Positions 9,201-18,132 of a stretch of DNA of 64,000 nucleotides are shown piece by piece. The number at the start of each line of letters is the position of its first letter. The stretch's first letter is position 1. This DNA comes from Sphingomonas flavalba (GTDB lineage: Bacteria > Pseudomonadota > Alphaproteobacteria > Sphingomonadales > Sphingomonadaceae): contig NZ_SPHY01000004.1 in NCBI RefSeq assembly GCF_004796535.1, forward strand, positions 62,001-126,000, in the 5' to 3' direction. The notes under the pieces are model-generated. The model saw only the letters and a list, made by a program, of their open reading frames with translations. It was not told the DNA's origin and did no database searches. The translations under genes and the position numbers were made by a program.

Positions 9201-11261
9201 ATGCGGGGAGGAATTTCGAAGCACATCCCGTGGATCGCGCTGGCGATCGTCGGCTTCGTCGCGCTCCTCGTCCTTGCGGTTTCGCGCGGGGAGCCGGTCA
9301 GCGCGCTGTGGATCGTCGCCGCCTCGGTCTCCTGCTTCCTCGTCGCCTATCGCTATTACGCGCTCTACATCGGCCGCCGCGTGATGCGGCTCGATCCGGC
9401 GAGGCCGACGCCCGCCGTCTATCGCGCCGACGGGCTCGACTATGTGCCGACGGACCGGCGCGTGCTGTTCGGCCACCATTTCGCCGCCATTGCCGGGGCC
9501 GGGCCGCTGGTGGGGCCGGTGCTGGCGGCGCAGATGGGCTATCTGCCCGGAACGCTGTGGATCATCTTCGGCGTCGTCCTGGCCGGCGCGGTGCAGGATT
9601 TCATGGTCCTGTTCATCTCGATGCGGCGCGACGGGCGCTCGCTTGGCGAACTGGTCCGCATGGAGATGGGGGCGGTGGCCGGCACCATCGCGCTGGTCGG
9701 CACGTTCGTCATCATGGTGATCATCCTCGCCGTATTGGCGCTGATCGTCGTGCGCGCGCTGGCCGACAGCCCATGGGGCATGTTCACCGTCGTCGCCACC
9801 GTGCCGCTGGCGATGCTGATGGGCGTCTATACGCGCTGGATCCGGCCGGGGCACATCGGCGAGGTCTCGCTGCTCGGCTTCGCCGGGCTGCTGCTCGCCA
9901 TCGTCTATGGCCAGAGCGTCGCCGCGTCGCCCGTCTGGGGGCCGCTGTTCACCTTCACCCCGGTGCAGCTCTGCTGGATTCTCGTCGGCTATGGCGCCGT
10001 GGCCTCGATCCTGCCGGTCTGGCTGCTGCTCGCCCCGCGCGACTATCTTTCCACCTTCCTCAAGATCGGGGCCATCGCCGCCCTGGCGATCGGCATCGTC
10101 ATCATGGCGCCACCGCTGCAGATGCCGGCGCTCACCCGGTTCGTCCACGGCGGCGGGCCGGTGTGGTCGGGCGCGCTGTTTCCCTTCCTGTTCATCACCA
10201 TCGCCTGCGGCGCCGTCTCGGGCTTTCACGCGCTGATCGCGAGCGGCACCACGCCTAAGCTGATCGCCACCGAGGCGGATGCGCCGCTCATCGGCTATGG
10301 CGGCATGCTGATGGAGGCGTTCGTCGCGATCATGGCCCTGATCGGCGCGTCGATCCTCGATCCCGGCCTGTATTTCGCGATGAACAGCCCGGCCGCGCTG
10401 ATGGGCGCGACCCCCGAAACCGCCGCCGCCGCGGTGACGGCGATGGGTTTCCCGATCGCGCCCGACATGCTGGCGCAAACCGCGAGGGACGTGGGCGAAG
10501 CCTCGATCATCTCGCGCACCGGCGGCGCGCCGACGCTGGCCGTCGCCATGGCGGAGATTTTCAGCCATGTCGTCGGCGGCCCGGCGATGAAGGCCTTCTG
10601 GTATCATTTCGCCATATTGTTCGAGGCGCTGTTCATCCTGACCGCCGTCGATGCCGGCACGCGCGCCGGGCGCTTCATGCTGCAGGACCTGATCGGGCTG
10701 GTAGCGCCCTCGTTCCGGTCGACCGACTCCTTCGTCGCCGGGCTGGTGGCCACCGGGCTGTGCGTCGCCGCCTGGGGCTTCTTCCTCTATCAGGGCGTCA
10801 CCGATCCGCTGGGCGGGGTGAACACCCTCTGGCCGGTGTTCGGGATTTCGAACCAGATGCTGGCGGCCATCGCGCTGATGCTGGGCACCGTCGTCCTGTT
10901 CCGCATGAAGCAGGACCGCTACGCCTGGGTTACGGTGGTGCCGACACTCTGGCTGCTGGTCTGCACCGTCAGCGCGGGATTGCTGAAGCTGGTCTCCGCC
11001 GATCCGGCGGTGAGCTTCGTCGCGCACGCACTGAAATTCTCCGACGCGGCCTCGCGCGGGGAGGTGCTGGCGCCGGCGGTCTCGATGGACGAGATGCGGC
11101 GCATCATCTTCAACGACTGGGTCGATGCCGGCCTGTGCGTGCTGTTCCTCGCCGTCGTGCTCAGCCTGCTGGTATTCACGATCCGCGCGATCGTCGCGGC
11201 CAGGCGGGCCGACACGCCCACCGCGCATGAAGTCCCGCCGCACGCGGTGCCGGCGGAGTGA
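9201..11261 (+). CDS. cstA: Carbon starvation protein CstA (peptide/pyruvate transporter family)
   Basis: An inner-membrane transporter of 686 residues with many hydrophobic segments. The family moves peptides or pyruvate during carbon limitation. Diagnostic stretches are FGHHFAAIAGAGPLVGPVLA, VLAGAVQDFMVLF with SMRRDGRSLGEL, and CGAVSGFHALIASGTTPKLI. VDAGTRAGRFMLQDLIG and NQMLAAIAL occur towards the end. I placed the start at the ATG at 9201 after GGGGAGGA. Longer alternatives from a TTG at 9171 lack support. The stop overlaps the next gene by four bases (GTGA), as is usual for the cstA-ybdD pair. Confidence 0.93.
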   Translation: MRGGISKHIPWIALAIVGFVALLVLAVSRGEPVSALWIVAASVSCFLVAYRYYALYIGRRVMRLDPARPTPAVYRADGLDYVPTDRRVLFGHHFAAIAGAGPLVGPVLAAQMGYLPGTLWIIFGVVLAGAVQDFMVLFISMRRDGRSLGELVRMEMGAVAGTIALVGTFVIMVIILAVLALIVVRALADSPWGMFTVVATVPLAMLMGVYTRWIRPGHIGEVSLLGFAGLLLAIVYGQSVAASPVWGPLFTFTPVQLCWILVGYGAVASILPVWLLLAPRDYLSTFLKIGAIAALAIGIVIMAPPLQMPALTRFVHGGGPVWSGALFPFLFITIACGAVSGFHALIASGTTPKLIATEADAPLIGYGGMLMEAFVAIMALIGASILDPGLYFAMNSPAALMGATPETAAAAVTAMGFPIAPDMLAQTARDVGEASIISRTGGAPTLAVAMAEIFSHVVGGPAMKAFWYHFAILFEALFILTAVDAGTRAGRFMLQDLIGLVAPSFRSTDSFVAGLVATGLCVAAWGFFLYQGVTDPLGGVNTLWPVFGISNQMLAAIALMLGTVVLFRMKQDRYAWVTVVPTLWLLVCTVSAGLLKLVSADPAVSFVAHALKFSDAASRGEVLAPAVSMDEMRRIIFNDWVDAGLCVLFLAVVLSLLVFTIRAIVAARRADTPTAHEVPPHAVPAE

Positions 11262-11443
11262 GGCGGATGCTCCGCTTCGTGCGCGAGACCGCGCTGCTCA
11301 TGGTCGGTCAGCCCAGCTACCGTGTCTATCTGGCGCACATGGCCGAACGCCACCCCGGTCGTCGGCCGATGAGCCGCGTCGAATTCTTCCGGGACCGCGA
11401 AAAAATGCGTTACGGCGGAAAAGGCGGCGGCCGCTGCTGCTGA
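11258..11443 (+). CDS. YbdD/YjiX family small protein, partner of CstA
   Basis: A 61-residue basic protein of the YbdD/DUF466 family. It carries the hallmark VGQPSYRVYLAHMAERHPG, FFRDREKMRYGG and a C-terminal RCC. In enterobacteria the equivalent small protein is encoded directly after each CstA/YjiY-type transporter and is thought to be needed for transport. The GTG start overlaps the cstA stop, so the two are translationally coupled. An ATG at 11267 is a second possible start. Confidence 0.85.
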   Translation: MRRMLRFVRETALLMVGQPSYRVYLAHMAERHPGRRPMSRVEFFRDREKMRYGGKGGGRCC

Positions 11444-11528
11444 GCGCCCCCACCGCCTGACAGCCGGCGGGCGCCTCGCCGCGCAACCCCCGATGCATTT
11501 TTCGGGCAGTGCGCTATCTTGGCCCGGC

Positions 11529-12827
11529 ATGGCCGACCTATTCGCTTCCGACCCCGAACCCGCCGCCGCCCCGCTTGCCGACCGCCTGCGCCCCCATGCG
11601 CTGGCGGAGGTCGTCGGCCAGGACCATCTGACCGGGCCCGAAGGGGCGATCGGCCGGATGGTCGCCGCCGGGCGGCTATCGTCGATGATCCTGTGGGGGC
11701 CGCCAGGTACCGGCAAGACGACGATCGCGCGGCTGCTCGCCGACGCGGTCGGCCTGCGCTTCGAGGCGATCTCGGCGGTGTTCTCCGGCGTCGCCGACCT
11801 GAAGAAGGTGTTCGCGCAGGCCCGCGACCATGCTCGCGCCGGCCACCGCACGCTGCTGTTCGTCGACGAGATCCATCGCTTCAATCGCGCCCAGCAGGAC
11901 GGCTTCCTGCCCTATGTCGAGGACGGCACCGTCACCTTGGTCGGCGCGACGACCGAGAACCCGTCCTTCGAGTTGAACGCGGCGCTGCTGTCGCGGGCGC
12001 AGGTGCTGATCCTCCACCGGCTGGACGCGGCGGCGCTGATGACGCTGCTCGACCGGGCGGAGGCGGCGGAGGGCCGGCCGCTGCCGCTGACCCCGGCGGC
12101 GCGCGAGGCGCTGGTTGCCAGCGCCGACGGCGACGGCCGCTTCCTGCTCAACCAGGCGGAGACGCTGTTCTCCGTCGCGCTGCCGGAACCGCTCGATCCG
12201 GCCGGGCTGTCGGCGCTGCTCCACCGCCGCCTCGCCGCCTACGACAAGGACCGCGAGGGGCATTACAACCTGATCTCGGCCCTGCACAAATCGCTGCGCG
12301 GGTCAGACCCGCAGGCCGCGCTCTACTACCTGGCGCGAATGCTCGTCGCCGGCGAAGAGCCGCTCTACGTTCTGCGCCGCCTCGTCCGCTTCGCGTCGGA
12401 GGATGTCGGCCTTGCCGACCCCCAGGCACTGGTCCAGTGCCTTGCCGCCAAGGACGCCTACGACTTCCTCGGCTCGCCGGAGGGCGAACTGGCGATCGTC
12501 CAGGCCTGCCTCTACCTGGCGACCGCGCCCAAATCGAATGCCGCCTACCGGGCGCAGAAGGCGGCGTGGCGCAGCGCGAAGGATAGCGGATCGCTGATGC
12601 CCCCGGCCCATATCCTCAACGCGCCGACCCGGCTGATGAAAGACATCGGCTACGGCAAGGATTACGCCTATGATCATGATCAGGCGGACGGATTCTCCGG
12701 CGCCAACTATTGGCCGGAAGGGATGCAGGCGCAGACCTTCTACCGCCCGGTCGAGCGCGGCTTCGAGAAGCGGATCGCCGAACGGATCGCCTATTGGGAG
12801 GATTTGCGTGCGCGCAAACGCGATTGA
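11529..12827 (+). CDS. rarA: Replication-associated recombination protein A (RarA/MgsA AAA+ ATPase)
   Basis: A DNA-dependent ATPase acting at stalled replication forks, related to clamp loaders. The 432-residue protein has Walker A GPPGTGKTT (57-65), Walker B LLFVDEIHRF with Asp113 and Glu114, and sensor 1 LVGATTENPSFELN. The lid region reads EGHYNLISALHKSLRGSDPQAALYYLARM in two adjoining segments, and the C-terminal tetramerisation domain ends GYGKDYAYDHDQ. I prefer the ATG at 11529 (MADLF) over 11493, which adds residues not typical of the family. The 3' end overlaps the next gene by 20 bases. Confidence 0.93.
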   Translation: MADLFASDPEPAAAPLADRLRPHALAEVVGQDHLTGPEGAIGRMVAAGRLSSMILWGPPGTGKTTIARLLADAVGLRFEAISAVFSGVADLKKVFAQARDHARAGHRTLLFVDEIHRFNRAQQDGFLPYVEDGTVTLVGATTENPSFELNAALLSRAQVLILHRLDAAALMTLLDRAEAAEGRPLPLTPAAREALVASADGDGRFLLNQAETLFSVALPEPLDPAGLSALLHRRLAAYDKDREGHYNLISALHKSLRGSDPQAALYYLARMLVAGEEPLYVLRRLVRFASEDVGLADPQALVQCLAAKDAYDFLGSPEGELAIVQACLYLATAPKSNAAYRAQKAAWRSAKDSGSLMPPAHILNAPTRLMKDIGYGKDYAYDHDQADGFSGANYWPEGMQAQTFYRPVERGFEKRIAERIAYWEDLRARKRD

Positions 12828-14238
12828 CCGCCGCCTTGCCCCGGCGCTCGCCGCCGCGGCCCTGCTGTTGCTGCCGACGACCGGCACCGCCCAGCAACCG
12901 CCCGCGCCGGAGCAGGCGCCCTACGCCCGCGCCCTCGCCGCCGGCTACAAGGCCGCCTTCCTGTGCAGCGGCCTGTTCGTCGCCGGCCGCACCCAGGCGC
13001 AGGTCGAGGCGGAGGAACTGGTTGGCATCTACCCGGAATTGGAGCCGGTCATCCCGGCGCTCGCGGCAAAGGTCGACAGCGCCGCCAAGACGGTCTCGGT
13101 CGCGTTCGATGACGCGCTGCCGCCGCGCATCGCCGTCTGGCGCCCGCTGCTCGGCTGCGCGACACTGCCGATCGGCGCGGACGCCGCGACCGGGCGCAAG
13201 GTGCCGCGGCTGACCACGCTGGGCGGCGGCCCACAGGACAACCGGCCCTGGCCGATGGGCGACATGGGGGCAGGCGCGCCGGCCCATGGCGACGAGGCAG
13301 CGCTGGACAAGGCGGTCGCCGCCGCCTTCGACCGGCAAAGCTATGGCGCCGATACCGATACCACCGCCGTCATCGTCCTGCAGGACGGGCGGATCGTCGC
13401 CGAGCAGTATCGCGACGGCTTCGGCAAGAATATCGCCCAGCGCACCTGGTCGGTCGGCAAGAGTCTTGCCGGAACGCTGATCGGGCGCGCGGCGCAGGAC
13501 GGCCTGATTGACCCCGCCACCCCGGCGCCGGTGCCGGAATGGCAGGCACCGGGCGATCCGCGCGCCGCGATCACCACCGACATGCTGCTGCGCATGGCGT
13601 CGGGCCTGCACAGCGACAGCGCCGGCAACCGCACCGACGCGCTCTATTTCGGCGGCACCACGGTGACCGAGCAGGCGCCAGGCTGGCCGCTGGAAGCCGC
13701 GCCGATGCAGCGTTTCCGCTACGCCAACAACGACATATTGCTGGCGATCCGGGGGCTGCGCGCCAGGCTGGGCGACGCGCGGATGCTGTCCTACCCCTAT
13801 ACGCTGTTCCAGCGCCTGGGCATGACCCGCACCGTCGCCGAAACCGACTGGCAGGGCAATTTCATCCTGTCGAGCCAGGTGTGGACGACGGCGCGCGACC
13901 TCGCCCGCTTCGGCCTGCTCTACGCGCAGGACGGCATGTGGCAGGGTGAACGCCTCCTGCCGGAAGGCTGGGCCGCCTATGTCCGCAAGCCCGCCGGGCC
14001 GCAGCCGGCGGAAGGGCCCGGCTACGGCGCGACATTCTGGCTGTTCGGCGAGGCGCAGGGCCTGCCCGCCGGCAGCTACGCCGCGCAGGGCAATCGCGGT
14101 CAGTATGTGATGATCGTGCCCGACCGGAATATCGTCGTCGTCCGCCTCGGCCTCGACTCCACCAGGGCGCGTTTCGCCATCGACCGCTTCACCGCCGCCA
14201 TATTGGCGACCCTGCAGGCGCCGGGCGCCGGGGAATGA
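12808..14238 (+). CDS. Exported serine hydrolase of the beta-lactamase (class C / EstB-like) family
   Basis: A 476-residue protein with an N-terminal signal segment (APALAAAALLLLPTTGTAQ) and a beta-lactamase-like catalytic domain. The SxxK nucleophile motif is SVGK at 215-218 and the YxN motif is YAN at 305-307. GNRGQY near the C terminus stands where the KTG-like triad would be. Such enzymes act as esterases, amidases or 6-aminohexanoate-dimer hydrolases rather than antibiotic lactamases; the substrate here is unknown. The GTG start at 12808 follows GGGAGG. The stop overlaps the next ATG by four bases. Confidence 0.8.
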   Translation: MRANAIDRRLAPALAAAALLLLPTTGTAQQPPAPEQAPYARALAAGYKAAFLCSGLFVAGRTQAQVEAEELVGIYPELEPVIPALAAKVDSAAKTVSVAFDDALPPRIAVWRPLLGCATLPIGADAATGRKVPRLTTLGGGPQDNRPWPMGDMGAGAPAHGDEAALDKAVAAAFDRQSYGADTDTTAVIVLQDGRIVAEQYRDGFGKNIAQRTWSVGKSLAGTLIGRAAQDGLIDPATPAPVPEWQAPGDPRAAITTDMLLRMASGLHSDSAGNRTDALYFGGTTVTEQAPGWPLEAAPMQRFRYANNDILLAIRGLRARLGDARMLSYPYTLFQRLGMTRTVAETDWQGNFILSSQVWTTARDLARFGLLYAQDGMWQGERLLPEGWAAYVRKPAGPQPAEGPGYGATFWLFGEAQGLPAGSYAAQGNRGQYVMIVPDRNIVVVRLGLDSTRARFAIDRFTAAILATLQAPGAGE

Positions 14239-14582
14239 CGCTCGACTGGAACCGGGTGGTCGACCATGCGCTCACCCTTCCGGATGCCGAGCGGGGTACC
14301 AGTTATGGCGCGCCGGCGGTCAAGGTCGCCGGCAACGGCCGCGTCTTCCTGTCGCCGGGGCGGGAGGACGGCTCCTTCTGCCTGCACATCGATCGTGACA
14401 TGGTGGAGATGCTGAAGGAGTCCGATCCCGACACCTATTGGCAGACCGCCCACTATGCCGGCTGGCCGGCGGTGCTGGTCCGCTACGCCACCGCCGACCC
14501 GGGACGAGTGCTGGCGATGATCGGCCAGGCCCGTGACTGGAATGCGGCGCGGCCGAAGGTCCGGCGACGCGGCAAGGCGTGA
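14235..14582 (+). CDS. MmcQ/YjbR family protein
   Basis: A 115-residue protein with the CyaY-like fold of the MmcQ/YjbR family. It shows LTLPDAERGTSYGAPAVKV, VFLSPGREDGSFCLHI, and the WPAVLVRYATADP segment before a final helix and a basic tail RPKVRRRGKA. Family members are often labelled DNA-binding, but no defined role is known to me. It starts at an ATGA overlap with the hydrolase and ends at a GTGA overlap with the next gene, so the three form a tight operon. Confidence 0.8.
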   Translation: MTLDWNRVVDHALTLPDAERGTSYGAPAVKVAGNGRVFLSPGREDGSFCLHIDRDMVEMLKESDPDTYWQTAHYAGWPAVLVRYATADPGRVLAMIGQARDWNAARPKVRRRGKA

Positions 14583-15433
14583 TTCCGCGCTTCACCCGCT
14601 TCGCCGCAATCGACTGGTCCGGTGCGAAGGGCGCGCGCCATCCCGGCATCGCGCTGGCGGTATGCGAACAAAGCGACACGGCGCCGGCTCTCGTCCCGCC
14701 GCCCGGCGGCGCCTGGTCGCGCACCGCGATCCGCGACTGGGTGCTGGCGCAACGCGATCCGGTGCTGATCGGCTTCGACTTCAGCTTCGCGCCGCCGCTG
14801 ATCGAACGCGGCGCCTATCTGCCCGGCGATCCGGTGCCCGATCGGGCGAAGCCGTTCTGGGCCTATGTCGAACGGCTGTGCGACGATGTCGATCTGGGAG
14901 CGGCCAGCCTGCTCGAAACCCACCACCGCCGCCATTTCTATTTCGGCGCCGCCGACGGCCGCAAGGCGGACTATATGCACTTGCGGCGCTGCGAGGCGCA
15001 CTACAATGCCGGCGGCGGCGGCAAGCCGTCGACCGTCTACGACGCGATCGGCGCGGCACAGGTGGCGAAGGCCAGTTTCGCCGGCATGCGCGTGCTCCAT
15101 CACCTGGCCCGGCGCCTGCCCGTCTGGCCGTTCGACCCGGCGCCGACCGATGGCCCGCTGGTCGTCGAGATCTATACCGCCATCGCCGCGCGCGCCGCCG
15201 GGCTGCGCAAGGGGCGAAGCAAGCTGCGCGACCCGGTCGCGCTCGACGCGGCTCTGGCGGCGATGGGCAGCCGTCCCCACGCGCCGCTTATCCGCTATGA
15301 CGATCACAGCACCGACGCGCTGCTCGCCGCCGCCTGGTTACGCCGTAACGCCGGCCGGCCGGCGCTGTGGCAGCCGCCGCCGCTCACCGCCGCGATTGCC
15401 GCAACCGAGGGCTGGACCTTCGGCGTCGTCTGA
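14579..15433 (+). CDS. DUF429-like protein with predicted RNase H fold
   Basis: A 284-residue protein whose start FAAIDWSGAKG and internal VLIGFDFSFAPP look like the acidic strands of an RNase H-like fold. A later Asp in YDDHSTDALLAAAWLRR suits the third acidic position. This pattern matches DUF429 and related putative nucleases. The true reaction is unknown. The GTG start overlaps the previous stop (GTGA), and it is the last gene of this small operon, ending just before tRNA-Thr. Confidence 0.55.
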   Translation: MIPRFTRFAAIDWSGAKGARHPGIALAVCEQSDTAPALVPPPGGAWSRTAIRDWVLAQRDPVLIGFDFSFAPPLIERGAYLPGDPVPDRAKPFWAYVERLCDDVDLGAASLLETHHRRHFYFGAADGRKADYMHLRRCEAHYNAGGGGKPSTVYDAIGAAQVAKASFAGMRVLHHLARRLPVWPFDPAPTDGPLVVEIYTAIAARAAGLRKGRSKLRDPVALDAALAAMGSRPHAPLIRYDDHSTDALLAAAWLRRNAGRPALWQPPPLTAAIAATEGWTFGVV

Positions 15434-15450
15434 CGCATGGGAGCGCGCGG

Positions 15451-15525
<75 letters not shown>

Positions 15526-15682
15526 CCCGGCCCGAAACCCGCACCCTCACGCGCCGCAGCGGCCGCCGCGAGCCCGCCCGCCGGGTATCGGCGCCCTCCC
15601 CCTTTTTTCGTCCGCCCGCCAGGGATACGCGTCGCGCGATCATGCGTTCACGCCCCGGAGCGGGATCAGCAGGAGAGAGACC

Positions 15683-15979
15683 ATGCCCCGCGGCGACAAG
15701 GACGCCTATACCGACAAGCAAAAGCGCAAGGCGCAGCACATCGCGCAAGGCTATGAAGAGCGCGGCGTGCCGGAAGATGAGGCGGAACGCCGCGCCTGGG
15801 CCACCGTTAACAAGGAGTCCGGCGGCGGCAACAAATCGGGGTCGGGGCGGGGCGTGCCGGACACCCATCAATCCGCCGCGCGCGGCGGGCGGGCGCACAA
15901 GTCCGGCTCGGCCGAACAACGCTCCGCCGCTGCCCGCAAAGGCTGGGTCACCCGCCGCCGCAACGCCGCACGGAAATAA
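15683..15979 (+). CDS. Small basic, Gly/Ser-rich protein of a family often labelled plasmid stabilisation protein
   Basis: A 98-residue hydrophilic protein. An N-terminal helix-forming part (DKQKRKAQHIAQGYEERGVP, then AERRAWATVNKES) is followed by a Gly/Ser-rich middle and two basic patches (ARGGRAHKSG, GWVTRRRNAARK). Homologues are common in rhizobia and sphingomonads and carry the name without functional proof; a stress-related nucleic-acid-binding role is possible. AGGAGAGAGACC before the ATG is a good ribosome-binding site. Confidence 0.65.
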   Translation: MPRGDKDAYTDKQKRKAQHIAQGYEERGVPEDEAERRAWATVNKESGGGNKSGSGRGVPDTHQSAARGGRAHKSGSAEQRSAAARKGWVTRRRNAARK

Positions 15980-16299
15980 CACCCGTCAGCAATCTTCGGC
16001 GCGATAACATCCTCGGCGCTCGTCCGACCGTTCCGTGCTCTCACGCCAGCGAGAGCCCAAGCCGCACGGAGCGCCTCGCGGGATCGTTGGATCCTACTTC
16101 GCCAGAGGACGCGCCGTACGCATCGCGTGCCTTCAACGCGTCGCCCCGCGAAAAATCATCGGCGGCCTCTCTCACATCACGCCGGCCGCGTATCACGCCT
16201 GTAACGTGACGCCGCCCATGCCGCTGACTCCCCGCCAAGCCCCGGCAAAGCCCCCGCCATTACCGGGCAATCTTCACCGGCCCACCGGACGATAGACAC
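15980..16299. other. Intergenic region with no gene seen
   Basis: About 320 bases between the small basic protein gene and the OmpA terminator. I see no convincing coding frame, RNA gene or repeat in it. Confidence 0.5.
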
Positions 16300-16331
16300 A
16301 AAAAAGGGAGCCGGCGCGAACGCCGGCTCCC
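16300..16331 (-). terminator. Rho-independent terminator of the OmpA-family gene
   Basis: An 11-bp perfect stem GGGAGCCGGCG/CGCCGGCTCCC with a four-base loop. On the minus strand it is followed by six Ts (the A-run at 16300-16305), 20 bases past the OmpA stop. It is a textbook intrinsic terminator. Confidence 0.9.
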
Positions 16332-16351
16332 GATTTTGGCTTGTCGAGCGC

Positions 16352-17467
16352 TTAGTTGCCCGAACCCGGACCGTAGGTGATTTCCACCCGACGGTTCTGC
16401 AGTTCGCGCACGCCATCGGCGGTCTCGACGCGCAGATTGGTCTCGCCGTAACCCTTGGCGGAGATCACCCCGTCCGGCACGCCCTTCTGCTGCAGGTAGT
16501 TGCTGACCGCAGCAGCGCGGCGCTCGGAAAGGCCGAGGTTGTAGCGCGGCGTGCCCGAAGTGTCGGTGTAACCCGCCACCATGACCTGGGCCTGACCGCA
16601 GCTGCCATACGCCGTGACGGCGTTGTCGAGGATCGACGCGGCCTCGGGCGTGATGTCCGCCTTGTCCCATTCGAAGAAGACAATGTACGGCCCCGGCGTG
16701 CACACCACTTCCGGCGGCGGAGGCGGCGGAGGCGGAGGCGGCGGGGGAGGCGGCGGGGGAGGCGGCGGCGGGGGCGGCGGAGGCGGCGGTGCCGCATCGC
16801 CGAAGTTGAAGATCAAGCTGCCCAGCACGCTGTGGGTCCGCAGCGAGGTGCGGACGTCGCGGTTCATCGCATCGACGAGCTTGACGTTGCTGACGTTGAA
16901 GTAGCGATACTTCAGACCAACGTCGATCCGGTCGGTCAGCGGCGCACGCACGCCGGCGATGACCTGCCAGGCAAACCTGGTGTCGGAATCGTCGAGGAAG
17001 CCGCCGCTACGCGCAACCGCATAGTCGAACTTCGCCCGCGCCACGCCGGCACCGGCACCGATGAAGCCGTTCAGGCTGTCGTCGTCGCCGAAATCGAGCA
17101 TGCCGTTGACCATGAAGCTGAGCGCAGAGGTCGAGCCACCGGCCAGATCATAGGTGCCACTCGGAGCAGTCTGACTGCCGACAGGCACCGCGACAGTGCT
17201 GGTAAGGCCGGTCAGCGTGGCACGACGATAACCGACTTCGGCTTCGAGTCGGGCAGGGCCGAAATCGTAGCCGATGATGCCGTCGACATCATAACCGTAA
17301 TGATGATCGACTTTGACCGCGTTGTTGATCCCGGCGATGTCGAGATTGACATCCTCCACGATCATCGCGCCGCCTTCGACGCCCACATACCACGCCTTGT
17401 CCTTCGCCACAGCGGGCGAAGCAAGTACCGTGGTGGCGAGCGCCATCGCAACGGCAAGGTTCCGCAT
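16352..17467 (-). CDS. OmpA-family outer-membrane protein with 26-proline hinge
   Basis: A 371-residue envelope protein tying the outer membrane to peptidoglycan. Residues 1-22 form a signal peptide (ASPAVA-KDK). An eight-strand opacity/OmpA-like barrel covers about 23-220, with WYVGVEGGAM, FIGAGAGVARAKFDY, and the GLKYRYFNVSNVKL stretch. An unbroken run of 26 prolines (227-252) links it to the OmpA C-terminal domain (255-371), which has the peptidoglycan-binding region GYTDTSGTPRYNLGLSERRA and the NRRVEITYGPG end. The gene has its own intrinsic terminator. The proline tract is long for this family. Confidence 0.92.
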   Translation of the reverse strand: MRNLAVAMALATTVLASPAVAKDKAWYVGVEGGAMIVEDVNLDIAGINNAVKVDHHYGYDVDGIIGYDFGPARLEAEVGYRRATLTGLTSTVAVPVGSQTAPSGTYDLAGGSTSALSFMVNGMLDFGDDDSLNGFIGAGAGVARAKFDYAVARSGGFLDDSDTRFAWQVIAGVRAPLTDRIDVGLKYRYFNVSNVKLVDAMNRDVRTSLRTHSVLGSLIFNFGDAAPPPPPPPPPPPPPPPPPPPPPPPPPPEVVCTPGPYIVFFEWDKADITPEAASILDNAVTAYGSCGQAQVMVAGYTDTSGTPRYNLGLSERRAAAVSNYLQQKGVPDGVISAKGYGETNLRVETADGVRELQNRRVEITYGPGSGN

Positions 17468-17622
17468 AACAATCCCCTTTCTCGTGTGTCACCAAGGACA
17501 GCCGTAACTCGTTACCGTCAGCTTGGTTTCCACGCAAGCGCCCAATTCACCCAATTGTTGCGGAAATGTCGCAGTTTCGTGTCTTTTGGGTGTGCATCGG
17601 GTCCATTTCGACGGCGATCCGA

Positions 17623-18120
17623 TCACCCAATCAGTCCGTGGGCCTGCAAGCGGCCGATCAGCGCAGCAATCGCCGCGCGGGCCTCTTCGTCGACCGTCGC
17701 GCCGCCGCCCGGCACCGCGACCGCCGCCTGCCGCGCCGCGACGACCTGCACACCGCCGACGTGGATTTCCGCCACAGGCTCGATCCCCGCCGTCCAGCCG
17801 CCGGCCCAGCTCGCCCACAGCCCGCGGTCGCCAACCCATAGCCGCATACCCGCAACCGGCGGCAGGAAGCGCCAGCCGCCGTCGGTCATGCAGGCGATCG
17901 CGCCGTCGCGCCCGGCCCAGCCACCGGTGCCGCCGGCCGCCACGATCCAGCATTGTCCCGGCGCCGCGTCGCCCGGCGGCACGGCGAGGTCCATCGACTC
18001 CACGGCGGCCATACAGGCGGCGTCGATCAGCGCCAGCGCCTCGTTATGCGCCACTTCCTTCTGCGCCTGCCCGGCGGCCAGATAGGGCAGGCCCAGCCGC
18101 GCGCTCGTCATCTCACTCAT
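17623..18120 (-). CDS. DUF2793 family phage/GTA tail-associated protein
   Basis: A 165-residue protein starting MTSARLGLPYLAAGQAQKEV and continuing HNEALALIDA, the DUF2793 signature found at the end of tail modules in prophages and gene transfer agents. The middle is rich in Trp and Gly (CWIVAAGGTGGWAGRDGAIA, WASWAGGW). It lies 12 bases after the tail-protein remnant, in the usual order for sphingomonad gene transfer agents. It is intact but has lost most of its partners. Confidence 0.8.
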   Translation of the reverse strand: MSEMTSARLGLPYLAAGQAQKEVAHNEALALIDAACMAAVESMDLAVPPGDAAPGQCWIVAAGGTGGWAGRDGAIACMTDGGWRFLPPVAGMRLWVGDRGLWASWAGGWTAGIEPVAEIHVGGVQVVAARQAAVAVPGGGATVDEEARAAIAALIGRLQAHGLIG

Positions 18121-18132
18121 TGCACCGTCTCC

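Noticed and set aside
9090-11243. Very long open frame antisense to cstA
   Set aside because: It is rich in Arg, Asp, Gln and His, has no recognisable domain, and mirrors the codon bias of the cstA gene; a shadow of GC-rich coding DNA.
16712-16789. GGC/GGA-rich simple repeat that might be taken for a repeat array
   Set aside because: It is the reverse strand of the 26-proline linker codons of the OmpA-family gene.
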